Below, one piece after another: positions 44,298-53,200 of a stretch of DNA of 64,000 nt. The stretch lies in contig NZ_CP019704.1 of the NCBI RefSeq assembly GCF_002005425.1, positions 2,872,001 through 2,936,000 on the forward strand, written 5' to 3'. The notes under the pieces were generated by a model that worked only from the letters and a program-made list of their open reading frames with translations, was not told where the DNA came from and ran no database searches. Position 1 is the first letter of the stretch. Each line of letters opens with the position of its first letter. Position numbers and translations under genes: made by a program. The DNA is from Polaribacter sp. BM10 (GTDB taxonomy: Bacteria; Bacteroidota; Bacteroidia; Flavobacteriales; Flavobacteriaceae).

Positions 44298-45509
44298 ATG
44301 AGCTTAAAACAAAACTTACATAATTTAAAAGAGAAATATAAAGGAACAAAAATGGCTCCTGCGTTTAACGCAATCCATACCTTTTTATATTTGCCAAATG
44401 AGGTTACTCACGGAGGAACTCATATTAAAGCAGCAGACGATTTAAAGCGTACAATGAATATTGTAATTATGGCTTTAATACCATGTTTGCTTTTCGGAAT
44501 GTTTAATGCAGGTTATCAGCATTATGCCGCTATAGAAAGAGCTCAAGGTATTACATCTGAGTTTACAGTGTTAGGTTCTTTTTTAACTTGGGATAATCTA
44601 TGGATAGGTATTATTAAAGTATTGCCTTTAGTAATCGTTTCTTACGGAGTTGGTCTTATTGTAGAATTTATTTTTGCAGTAATTAAAGGTCATGAAGTAG
44701 AAGAAGGGTACCTTGTAACAGGTATGTTAGTGCCATTAATTGTACCAATCGACACACCTTTATGGATGTTAGCAGTAGCAGTTGTATTTGGAGTTGTAAT
44801 TGGTAAAGAAGTATTTGGTGGTACAGGTATGAATATTTTAAACCCAGCTTTAACTATTAGAGCATTTTTATTCTTTGCATATCCAACATGGATGTCTGGA
44901 GATAAAGTATGGGTTCATGATGCAGTAAATAGAGTTGGTACTGCAGATGCAATTTCTGGAGAAACTATTTTAGGTAGTTACGCACAAAATCAAGAAGTAA
45001 TTTATTCTACTTGGGACAAGTTTGCAGGATTTATTCCTGGTTCTGTAGGAGAAACATCTACATTATTAATTCTTCTAGGAGCAGCCTTTTTAATTTTTAC
45101 TAAAATAGGAAGCTGGAGAATTATAGTTTCTACATTTATAGGAGCAGCAGTTATGGGGTTAATTTTTAATCAAATTGTAGCCGCAGAAATTATTACAGAT
45201 TCTAGTAAATTCTACGGATTAATGAACACTGTTTGGTGGGAACATTTAATGATTGGTGGTTTAGCATTTGGTGCTGTATTTATGGCAACAGATCCTGTAA
45301 CAGCATCGCAAACAAATAAAGGTAAATGGATTTATGGTTTCTTAATTGGTTTTATTTCAATTATGATTCGTGTATTTAACCCAGCCTACCCAGAAGGAGT
45401 ATTTTTAGCAATCTTATTGATGAATGTATTTGCTCCAACAATAGACCATTATGTGGTACAAGGAAACGTAAAAAGAAGATTAAAACGTACTAAAGTTAAA
45501 ACTGCCTAA
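44298..45509 (+). CDS. nqrB: Na+-NQR subunit B
   Basis: 403 residues, an integral membrane subunit carrying covalent FMN and riboflavin. It has about 8-10 membrane segments. The FMN-attachment Thr is seen in ISGETILGSY (Thr223), and FGGTGMNILNPALTIRAFLFFAYP is the conserved core. It lies 4 bp after nqrA. Confidence 0.97.
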   Translation: MSLKQNLHNLKEKYKGTKMAPAFNAIHTFLYLPNEVTHGGTHIKAADDLKRTMNIVIMALIPCLLFGMFNAGYQHYAAIERAQGITSEFTVLGSFLTWDNLWIGIIKVLPLVIVSYGVGLIVEFIFAVIKGHEVEEGYLVTGMLVPLIVPIDTPLWMLAVAVVFGVVIGKEVFGGTGMNILNPALTIRAFLFFAYPTWMSGDKVWVHDAVNRVGTADAISGETILGSYAQNQEVIYSTWDKFAGFIPGSVGETSTLLILLGAAFLIFTKIGSWRIIVSTFIGAAVMGLIFNQIVAAEIITDSSKFYGLMNTVWWEHLMIGGLAFGAVFMATDPVTASQTNKGKWIYGFLIGFISIMIRVFNPAYPEGVFLAILLMNVFAPTIDHYVVQGNVKRRLKRTKVKTA

Positions 45510-45511
45510 TT

Positions 45512-46258
45512 ATGAGTAAGAGAACAGATAGTAATGGTTATACAATGGTTTTTGCCGTAGTAATGGTATTAATTGTTGGTTCTTTGTTAGCCTTTTTAGC
45601 ATCGTCTTTAAAGCCTACAATCAAAGAAAATGAAAGAATAGAAAAGCAACAAAATATTTTGTATGCTATGGGTGTTAATGAAAACGACGAATCTAGTGCA
45701 AACTTTGTATCTACATCAATCGCAGGAGAAGAGTTTTCTAAATACATAAAAAAACAAATCGTTATCGAAGGAGACAAAGTTTCTGAAAGTGATGATGCGT
45801 ATTTAATTGATGTTAAAAAGCAGCAAGCAAACGCTAAAGCAGGTAAAGTAAGAAAATTACCTTTATTTGTTGGAGAAAAAGATGGTAAAACATACTACGT
45901 AGCTCCTATTAGAGGGAAAGGTTTATGGGATGCTATTTGGGGATATGTTTCTATGGATGAAAACATGATTGTTCAAGGTGCTTATTTTGATCATAAAGGA
46001 GAAACACCTGGTTTAGGAGCAAACATCAAACAACGTTATTTTATGGACGACTTTATTGGCGAACATTTAATGACAGAATCTGGAGCTTTTAAAGGGATTA
46101 CTGTTGCTAAAGGAAACAACGATCCAAAAAACGAAGACAAAACAGATTATGAAGTAGACGCAATTGCTGGTGCAACAATTACTGGTGATGGTATTTCTGC
46201 TATGATAAAGAAAGATTTAGCACTTTATGTGCCTTACTTCAAAAACTTAAAAAAATAA
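45512..46258 (+). CDS. nqrC: Na+-NQR subunit C
   Basis: 248 residues with one N-terminal membrane helix (YTMVFAVVMVLIVGSLLAFL) and an FMN-binding domain. The covalent FMN Thr222 is in AIAGATITGDGIS, the SGAT-type motif with Ala in place of Ser. GLWDAIWGYVSMD and HKGETPGLGANI are typical. Confidence 0.97.
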   Translation: MSKRTDSNGYTMVFAVVMVLIVGSLLAFLASSLKPTIKENERIEKQQNILYAMGVNENDESSANFVSTSIAGEEFSKYIKKQIVIEGDKVSESDDAYLIDVKKQQANAKAGKVRKLPLFVGEKDGKTYYVAPIRGKGLWDAIWGYVSMDENMIVQGAYFDHKGETPGLGANIKQRYFMDDFIGEHLMTESGAFKGITVAKGNNDPKNEDKTDYEVDAIAGATITGDGISAMIKKDLALYVPYFKNLKK

Positions 46259-46261
46259 TTT

Positions 46262-46909
46262 ATGGGACTTTTATCAAAAAAAGACGCAGTATTACTTACA
46301 GACCCATTAGCAGATAATAACCCAATTACTATACAAGTATTAGGTATTTGTTCTGCATTAGCAATTACAGCAGAGTTAAAAGCATCTATTGTAATGGCAA
46401 TTTCTGTAATGTTTGTATTAGGTTTAGGAAACGTAGTGATCTCTTTAATGAGAAACATTATACCATCAAAAATTAGAATTATTGTACAACTAATTGTAGT
46501 TGCTACTCTTGTAATTATTGTAGATTTAGTTTTAAAAGCTTTTGCTTACGAACTAAGTAAAACACTATCTGTTTTTGTGGGATTGATTATTACAAACTGT
46601 ATTATTATGGGACGTTTTGAAGCTTTTGCTTTAGGTAACGGGCCATGGAGATCTTTCTTAGACGGTATAGGTAATGCAGTTGGTTATGGTGTAATATTAG
46701 TAATTGTTGGTTTCTTTAGAGAATTATTAGGTTCTGGTACTTTATTAGGATTTAAAGTTTTAGGAGATCCAATAGAGAAAACAGGATTGTATGCAATTGG
46801 TTATGAAAATAACGGTTTTATGCTATTATCACCAATGGCATTAATTGTTGTAGGTATTATTATCTGGATACAGCGTTCTAAAAATAAATCATTAATAGAA
46901 GAAAACTAG
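46262..46909 (+). CDS. nqrD: Na+-NQR subunit D
   Basis: 215 residues, an integral membrane subunit of the RnfAE/NqrDE family with six predicted helices. TDPLADNNPITIQVLGICSALA, NCIIMGRFEAFALGNGPW and FFRELLGSGTLLG are family signatures. Conserved Cys residues (ICSALA, TNCII) supply the Fe site between NqrD and NqrE. Confidence 0.97.
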   Translation: MGLLSKKDAVLLTDPLADNNPITIQVLGICSALAITAELKASIVMAISVMFVLGLGNVVISLMRNIIPSKIRIIVQLIVVATLVIIVDLVLKAFAYELSKTLSVFVGLIITNCIIMGRFEAFALGNGPWRSFLDGIGNAVGYGVILVIVGFFRELLGSGTLLGFKVLGDPIEKTGLYAIGYENNGFMLLSPMALIVVGIIIWIQRSKNKSLIEEN

Positions 46910-46936
46910 ACGCTAAGCGTTTAAATAATATAGAAT

Positions 46937-47662
46937 ATGGAACATATAGAATTATTTTTCAAATCGATATTTATAGACAACATGGTATTTGCTACATTCT
47001 TAGGAATGTGTTCTTACCTTGCTGTATCTAAAAAAGTAGCAACAGCTGTTGGTTTAGGTGCTGCAGTAATTTTTGTACTTGCAGTAACTGTGCCTTTAAA
47101 CTGGTTATTAGATCAATATATTTTAAAAGAAGGAGCATTGGTATGGTTAGGCCCAGAATATGCTGCTTACGACTTAAGTTTCCTATCTTTTATCATGTTT
47201 ATTGCAACAATTGCAACAATGGTACAATTGGTAGAAATTATTGTTGAAAAATTTTCACCATCATTATACAACTCATTAGGTATTTTCTTACCATTAATTG
47301 CTGTAAACTGTGCAATCTTAGGAGGAAGTTTATTTATGCAATCAAGAGAGATTCCTACGTTAGGTTTAGCATTAACTTATGGTGTAGGTTCAGGAATTGG
47401 TTGGTTTTTAGCAATTTTAGCTATTGCTGCAATTCGTGAAAAAATTAGATACTCTAGTGTACCACCTGCTTTAAGAGGGTTAGGAATTACATTTATAATT
47501 ACTGGTTTAATGGCAATTGGATTTATGAGTTTCGGTGGAATGTTAACTGGTGGTGATGAGAAGAAAGAAGGAGAACCAGTAGAAGAAGCTAAAGTGCAAA
47601 AAGAAGAGAAAATTAAAGAGGCTAAAGAAATTGTAGCTGAAAATACAAATATAAACCAATAG
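46937..47662 (+). CDS. nqrE: Na+-NQR subunit E with C-terminal tail
   Basis: 241 residues, six-helix partner of NqrD, with [12 protein letters not shown] and [12 protein letters not shown] carrying the Fe-site Cys. It is longer than the usual ~200 residues: after the last helix it has a charged tail of about 38 residues ([20 protein letters not shown] and more Lys/Glu), probably a flexible or helical cytoplasmic extension. A short palindrome, ACGCTAAGCGT (46910-46920), lies in the 27-bp gap after nqrD. Confidence 0.96.
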   Translation: MEHIELFFKSIFIDNMVFATFLGMCSYLAVSKKVATAVGLGAAVIFVLAVTVPLNWLLDQYILKEGALVWLGPEYAAYDLSFLSFIMFIATIATMVQLVEIIVEKFSPSLYNSLGIFLPLIAVNCAILGGSLFMQSREIPTLGLALTYGVGSGIGWFLAILAIAAIREKIRYSSVPPALRGLGITFIITGLMAIGFMSFGGMLTGGDEKKEGEPVEEAKVQKEEKIKEAKEIVAENTNINQ

Positions 47663-47666
47663 TAGC

Positions 47667-48977
47667 ATGATATTAGCAGCAGGTACAACAGGAACCATTA
47701 TTGCAACAGTAGCAGCTTTTTTACTATTAACCTTAGTATTAGTGGCATTACTACTATTTGTAAAACAAAAGTTATCACCATCTGGTCCTGTAAAGATTAT
47801 GATTAATGGTGAAAGAGAAATTGAAGTAGCATCTGGAGATTCTTTATTATCTACTTTAGGTAGTAATAAAATCTTTTTACCATCTGCTTGTGGTGGTGGT
47901 GGTACATGTATTCAGTGTGAATGTCATGTAAACTCTGGTGGTGGAGAAGCTTTACCAACAGAATTACCTCATTTTTCTAGAAAAGAATTAAAAGAAGGAG
48001 CACGTTTAGCTTGTCAAGTTAAAGTGAAACAAGACATGAATATTTCAATTCCAGAAGAAATTTTCGGAATTAAGAAATGGGATGCAGTTGTTGTAAGGAA
48101 TTATAATGTGGCTTCTTTTATTAAAGAATTTGTAGTAGAGATTCCAGAGGATATGGATTATAAAGCAGGTGGATATATTCAAATAGAGATTCCTCCTTGT
48201 GAAGTAAATTATTCTGATATGGATATTACGGCACATCCAGAAGAGCATCCTAGACCAGATATGTTTGAGGCAGAATGGGATAAGTTTAAATTACGTCCAT
48301 TGGTAATGAAAAATACTGAAACTGTTGAAAGAGCATATTCTATGGCTTCTTACCCTGCAGAAGGTAGAGAGATTATGTTAAATGTACGTATTGCAACACC
48401 TCCTTTCGATAGAGCTAAAGGTGGATGGATGGATGTAAATCCTGGAGTAGCATCATCTTATATTTTTAACTTAAAAAAGGGAGATAAATGTGTTATCTCT
48501 GGACCTTACGGAGAATTCTTTATCAATGAGTCTGACGCAGAAATGTTATATGTAGGAGGTGGTGCAGGTATGGCACCAATGCGTTCTCACTTGTATCATC
48601 TATTTAGAACTTTAAAAACAGGTAGAAAAGTTACTTATTGGTATGGTGGACGTTCTAAAGCAGAATTATTTTACATTGATCATTTTAGAGCTTTAGAAAA
48701 AGATTTTCCTAATTTTAAATTTTACATTGCTTTATCAGATCCTTTAGAAACTGATAATTGGAAAGTTAAAAAAGATATAAATGATGAATCTGGTGATGGT
48801 TTTGTAGGATTTATACACAATTGTGTTATTGATAATTATTTAAGTCATCATGAAGCACCAGAAGATTTAGAATTATACTTCTGTGGGCCTCCATTAATGA
48901 ATAAAGCAGTTCAAAAAATGGGAGAAGATTTTGGTCTTGCAGACGAAAACATTCGATTTGATGATTTTGGAGGTTAG
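47667..48977 (+). CDS. nqrF: Na+-NQR subunit F (NADH dehydrogenase module)
   Basis: 436 residues. An N-terminal membrane helix (IIATVAAFLLLTLVLVALLL) is followed by a 2Fe-2S ferredoxin domain with Cys75, Cys81, Cys84 and Cys116, the same spacing as Vibrio cholerae NqrF. An FAD domain (RAYSMASYPAEGREI) and an NADH domain (GGGAGMAPMRSHL, LYFCGPPLMNKAV) complete it. It accepts NADH electrons and feeds the pump. It ends the operon before a terminator. Confidence 0.97.
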   Translation: MILAAGTTGTIIATVAAFLLLTLVLVALLLFVKQKLSPSGPVKIMINGEREIEVASGDSLLSTLGSNKIFLPSACGGGGTCIQCECHVNSGGGEALPTELPHFSRKELKEGARLACQVKVKQDMNISIPEEIFGIKKWDAVVVRNYNVASFIKEFVVEIPEDMDYKAGGYIQIEIPPCEVNYSDMDITAHPEEHPRPDMFEAEWDKFKLRPLVMKNTETVERAYSMASYPAEGREIMLNVRIATPPFDRAKGGWMDVNPGVASSYIFNLKKGDKCVISGPYGEFFINESDAEMLYVGGGAGMAPMRSHLYHLFRTLKTGRKVTYWYGGRSKAELFYIDHFRALEKDFPNFKFYIALSDPLETDNWKVKKDINDESGDGFVGFIHNCVIDNYLSHHEAPEDLELYFCGPPLMNKAVQKMGEDFGLADENIRFDDFGG

Positions 48978-49000
48978 ACTTCAAATAAACATAACAGTAA

Positions 49001-49037
49001 AAAAAAAACTGATTCAGAAATGAATCGGTTTTTTTTA
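49001..49037 (+). terminator. Terminator of the nqr operon
   Basis: The stem AAACTGATTC/GAATCGGTTT (one G-U pair) with a short loop is followed by a T-run. Confidence 0.85.
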
Positions 49038-49095
49038 TTATTTGAATTAGTAATATTTTATTTTTACTTTTATACTTATCATTTAATATTATTAC

Positions 49096-50154
49096 ATGGC
49101 ATTGAATAGATTAACCAATTGGTTTAACCTTTCTAAACAGTATTTTTTTACCTACAAAGACGGTTTTTTTAATCTATCTTTCTTATCAAATTCACCAGAA
49201 CTTATTGTAAAAAGCTCTTTAAAAATGCCTTTTATGGGGCATGATAAAGATAAGCAACAATTAATAGTAGATACCCCATTTATAAAAGGGGAATGCTCTT
49301 ATGCAGAATTAGAAAAAGGTTTATGGGTAATGAGTTCTAAAATGTTTCATAAAAACAATGTTTCATTAAGTCCAATTTACGATAGATTTTGACCTTCTAA
49401 TTATTATTGTTTAATTATTAATTTCACCGAAGATGATTATAATTTAGGGTATTTTAAATCTAATAACATAAAAATAGAAAATCAATCTATAACATATATA
49501 AAACCTAAAGGTAATTATTTACATTGTCATTTAAAAGGTTCTTTTACAACTTTATATATGGTTTATTTTGATGATGATTGGGCAAAAAAACATATTATTA
49601 ATTCACCTAATGTTTCTAAAACTACTCTAGAATTGTTTAAAAATGATAATAAGAATTTTGTAAATTATAAATATCAAAATGAATTATTTAGTAATATCGT
49701 AAGTCAGTTTTCTTCTTCCTTTAAAAATTCTAAGAAACCTAACCTTTTAGAACTCAAAAAAATATCCTATAATTTTTTAGATCTTTTTTTTGATAATCTT
49801 GATAGCATAGAAGGTTACCAATTAAAAAGGTTGCAATTAAATGAAAATATTAAAATTAAAAAGATAGAGCACTTTTTAATGTCTAATATCTATGAGAAAT
49901 TTCCTGGGATAGATCTAATCTCTAAAGAATTTAAAATATCTCCCACCAAGTTAAAAAAAGATTTTAAATCAATTTACAACCTATCAATATATAAGTATTA
50001 CCAAAGTAAACAGATGCAGTTGGCTGCAAAATATATTTCTAGTGGTTTATTGATTAAAGACATAGCACAAAAATTTAATTATGAAAATGCCAGTAAATTT
50101 TCAAAAGCATTTTTCAAATATCATAATATTTTACCTTCTCAATTAAAAAAATAA
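49096..50154 (+). pseudogene. AraC-family regulator interrupted by one in-frame TGA
   Basis: One reading frame of 353 codons runs from ATG 49096 to TAA 50154 and is broken by a single TGA at 49390-49392 (codon 99). The 55 codons between that stop and the next ATG (49558) contain no other stop. The N-terminal part (SLKMPFMGHDKDKQQLIVDT, ELEKGLWVMSSKMFHKNNVS, then after the stop PSNYYCLIINF) reads as an AraC sensor domain. The C-terminal 100 residues are a double helix-turn-helix (FPGIDLISKEFKISPTKLKK, LIKDIAQKFNYENASKFSKA). Nothing else looks decayed, so the mutation is recent, or the stop is read through (TGA-C context), or the part after 49558 is made alone. It lies upstream of a large surface-protein gene. 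Confidence 0.8.
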
Positions 50155-50158
50155 AAAA

Positions 50159-50196
50159 AGTCTTATTGGGCTATTTGAGTCTTATTGGGTTATTTT
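50159..50196 (+). promoter_or_regulatory. Tandem 19-bp direct repeat, likely AraC site
   Basis: AGTCTTATTGGGCTATTTG (50159-50177) is followed directly by a second copy, AGTCTTATTGGGTTATTT, with one mismatch. AraC regulators bind such direct repeats with about two-turn spacing. It ends at the place of the -33 box of the next promoter, as expected for an activator site. Confidence 0.6.
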
Positions 50197-50213
50197 TAAT
50201 ACTACCTGTTATT

Positions 50214-50221
50214 TAATTTTG
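50214..50221 (+). promoter_or_regulatory. Promoter -7 element of the 1916-aa surface protein gene
   Basis: TAATTTTG fits TAnnTTTG; the ATG is 27 bp downstream. No TTG at the right -33 distance, which suggests activator dependence. Confidence 0.5.
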
Positions 50222-50247
50222 TTGGGACCAAACAAAATTTAAAAACA

Positions 50248-53200
50248 ATGATTAAAAAATTAACTACTACATTTTTATTATTATTTTCATTTATAGTATT
50301 CTCACAAACAGCAACCCATTTAAATTTTGATGGGGTAGATGATTATATTAGTGTAACAATGCCATCCAACATACCAATAGCAGCTTCAAACTACACTATA
50401 GAAGCTATGGTAAAACCAGAAGAATTAAATGGTAGAGGTATAGTTGGTTGGGGTAATTATGGTGTTATTAACCAAGTAAACGCATTTAGATTTGAAGGAT
50501 CCTCAGGCTTAAGAAATTATTGGTGGTCTAATGATGCTTTAGCAAATTTTACATTTAATTTAAATACATGGTATCATGTTGCTGTTACTTATGATGGTAG
50601 TACACGTAAATTTTATGTTGATGGTGTAGAAATAGAAAATATAGCTTCAAGTGGTATTAATGTACCAAATGCTAATAATTTTAGAATAGGCTCTACCAAT
50701 TTCGGGGAATATTTTAAAGGAGGTATGGATGATGTTCGAATTTGGAATGTCGCAAGAACTGCATCAGAAATTTCTAATAATAAAGATAAAGAACTTGTTG
50801 GCAATGAAACAGGTTTGGTTGCTTATTATAAATTTAATCAAGGAACAGATAATGCAGATAATTCTTCTATAACTTCTGCAACTGATGTAACAACTAATAA
50901 TAATGCAACATTAAAAAACTTTGCATTAACAGGCACAACATCAAATTGGGTATATGATGCCAGTAGAGTATTGAATACTGCACCAATATTCACATCAACA
51001 CATTTAAATTTTGATGGTGTAGATGATCAAATTAATATACCTTACAATTCTTCTTTTGATTTTTCTACAGGTACAGTTGAGGCTATGCTTAGATTACAAC
51101 CTAATAGCAATAATACAAGTTTTGCATCCATAAGAACAGGTTCTGGTAATAATACTAGATGGAGTTTACATATACATGAAGGAAACAATGAAGTTGGTAT
51201 ATACAATGGAAGTAGTTATAGTCAACTATCAGTAAATATAGAACCAAATGTATGGTATCATGTTGCTTTTGTTATGACCAGTTCATTAACAGAAGTTTTT
51301 GTAGATGGCATTTCAATAGGTACTATAAATATTGGTATTAATATAGGAGCAAATTCAAATATTCCATTTGTAATTGGAAACAATAATGACAGTACTTATA
51401 ATAATGAGTTTTTTATAGGTGATATTGATGAAGTAAGAGTTTGGGATGATGCAAGAACTGCTACAGAAATTTCAAATAATAAAGATAAAAAATTACTTGG
51501 CACAGAAACTAATTTAATTGCTTATTATCAATTCAACCAAGGGCTAGATAATCAAGACAATACAAATGTAGATACTTTACAAGACCTTACTGTAAATAAC
51601 TTTAATGGAAGCTTACAAAACTTTGCATTAACAGGCACAACATCAAATTGGGCATATGATGCCAGTAGAGTATTGAATACTGCACCAATATTCACATCAA
51701 CACCACCAACAACAGTTATTGAGAACAATACGTATAATTATACAGTAACCACTAGTGACGCAGAAGGTGATGATGTCTTTGTTTCAGTAACAACATTACC
51801 TAGTTGGTTAAGTTTTACAAATAATTCTACAGTAAGTACGTATGCAGGTAATGGTAATGCAGCTATTGTAAATGGTCCTTTGGCATCGTCACAATTTCAA
51901 TTCCCTAGACATATGACAATAGATAACTCAGGGAATATGTACATAGCCGATAGTAATATTATTAGAAAGATTTCAACTTTGGGAGAAGTTACTACATTTT
52001 CAAGTTCAGGATTTAATGAAATAACAGGTATTGCTGTTGATGCCTCTGGAAACGTATTTGTTTCAGATGAAGGAAATCATAACATAAAAAAAATTACTCC
52101 ATCAGGAACCGTAAGTACTTTTGTAGGTTCAAATTTATCCTATCCAGCAGGAATCGCTTTTGATAATCTTGGATATTTATATGTAGTAGATAGAGGGAAT
52201 AATATGATAAAAAAAGTTTCTCCTGCTGGAGTTGTCAGTGCATTTGCGGGAAGTGGAACTATGGGTTTACAAGATGGACAAGGTTCATTGGCGCAATTTT
52301 CAAATCCAAGAGGTATTGCATTAGACGCAGTAGGAAATATCTATGTAACAGATACTGATTTTAATAAAATACGTATGATTACTTCTGCAGGTATTGTTTC
52401 AACGCTACCAGCTAAAGTTAGTAACCCCAATAGTATTGCATTAGATTCTTATAATAACTTATACATCACAGAAACCTCTGCCTCAAATCATAAAGTTATA
52501 ATGATAAATACCATAGATGAAGAAGTTGTTGATATTGCTGGTGGTGTTGCAGGTTATGTGGAGGGTTCTGGTTTTGATGCTAGGTTTAGTTCTATTGGAG
52601 GGATTGCAATAGATAACTCAGGTACTATTTTTGTCTCAGATATAAGTAACTATAGAATACGAAGTATATTATTATCAAATGCTTATACCTTAAATGGAAT
52701 TTCAACTTCTTCAGATGTTGGTAATCATAATGTAGTGCTAAAAGCTAATGATAATAATGGAGGAATAGCAACACAAAATTTTACAATAAATGTTGCTGAG
52801 GTCTCTGCCCCAATTATATCAAGTTTAAGTCCTTTAGATGATGGTAATGATATAGCAATCAATACAAATTTAGAAATTACTTTTAGTGAAAACATTGCAA
52901 AAGGTACAGGGAATATAACCATTTATGATGCTTCAGATAATTCTGTAGTAGAAGCTATAGATGTAACTTCAGGTAATGTAACTATTAGTAATACTGTTGT
53001 TACTATTAATCCAACATCAGATTTGGCATACGATAAAAGTTATTATATACATATAGCAGCAACAGCATTTAAAAATTCAAGTGATAAGAATTTTGTTGGC
53101 ATTGTAGATAATACTACTTGGAATTTTTCTACACTACAAGGTTTACCAACCTTAACAACAACAGATGCTACAGCAATAGGAGAAAACACAGTAACTTTTG

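Noticed and set aside
49390-49392. TGA in the AraC gene as a selenocysteine codon
   Set aside because: AraC regulators have no Cys/Sec role at this site, and no stem-loop of SECIS type is evident right after it.
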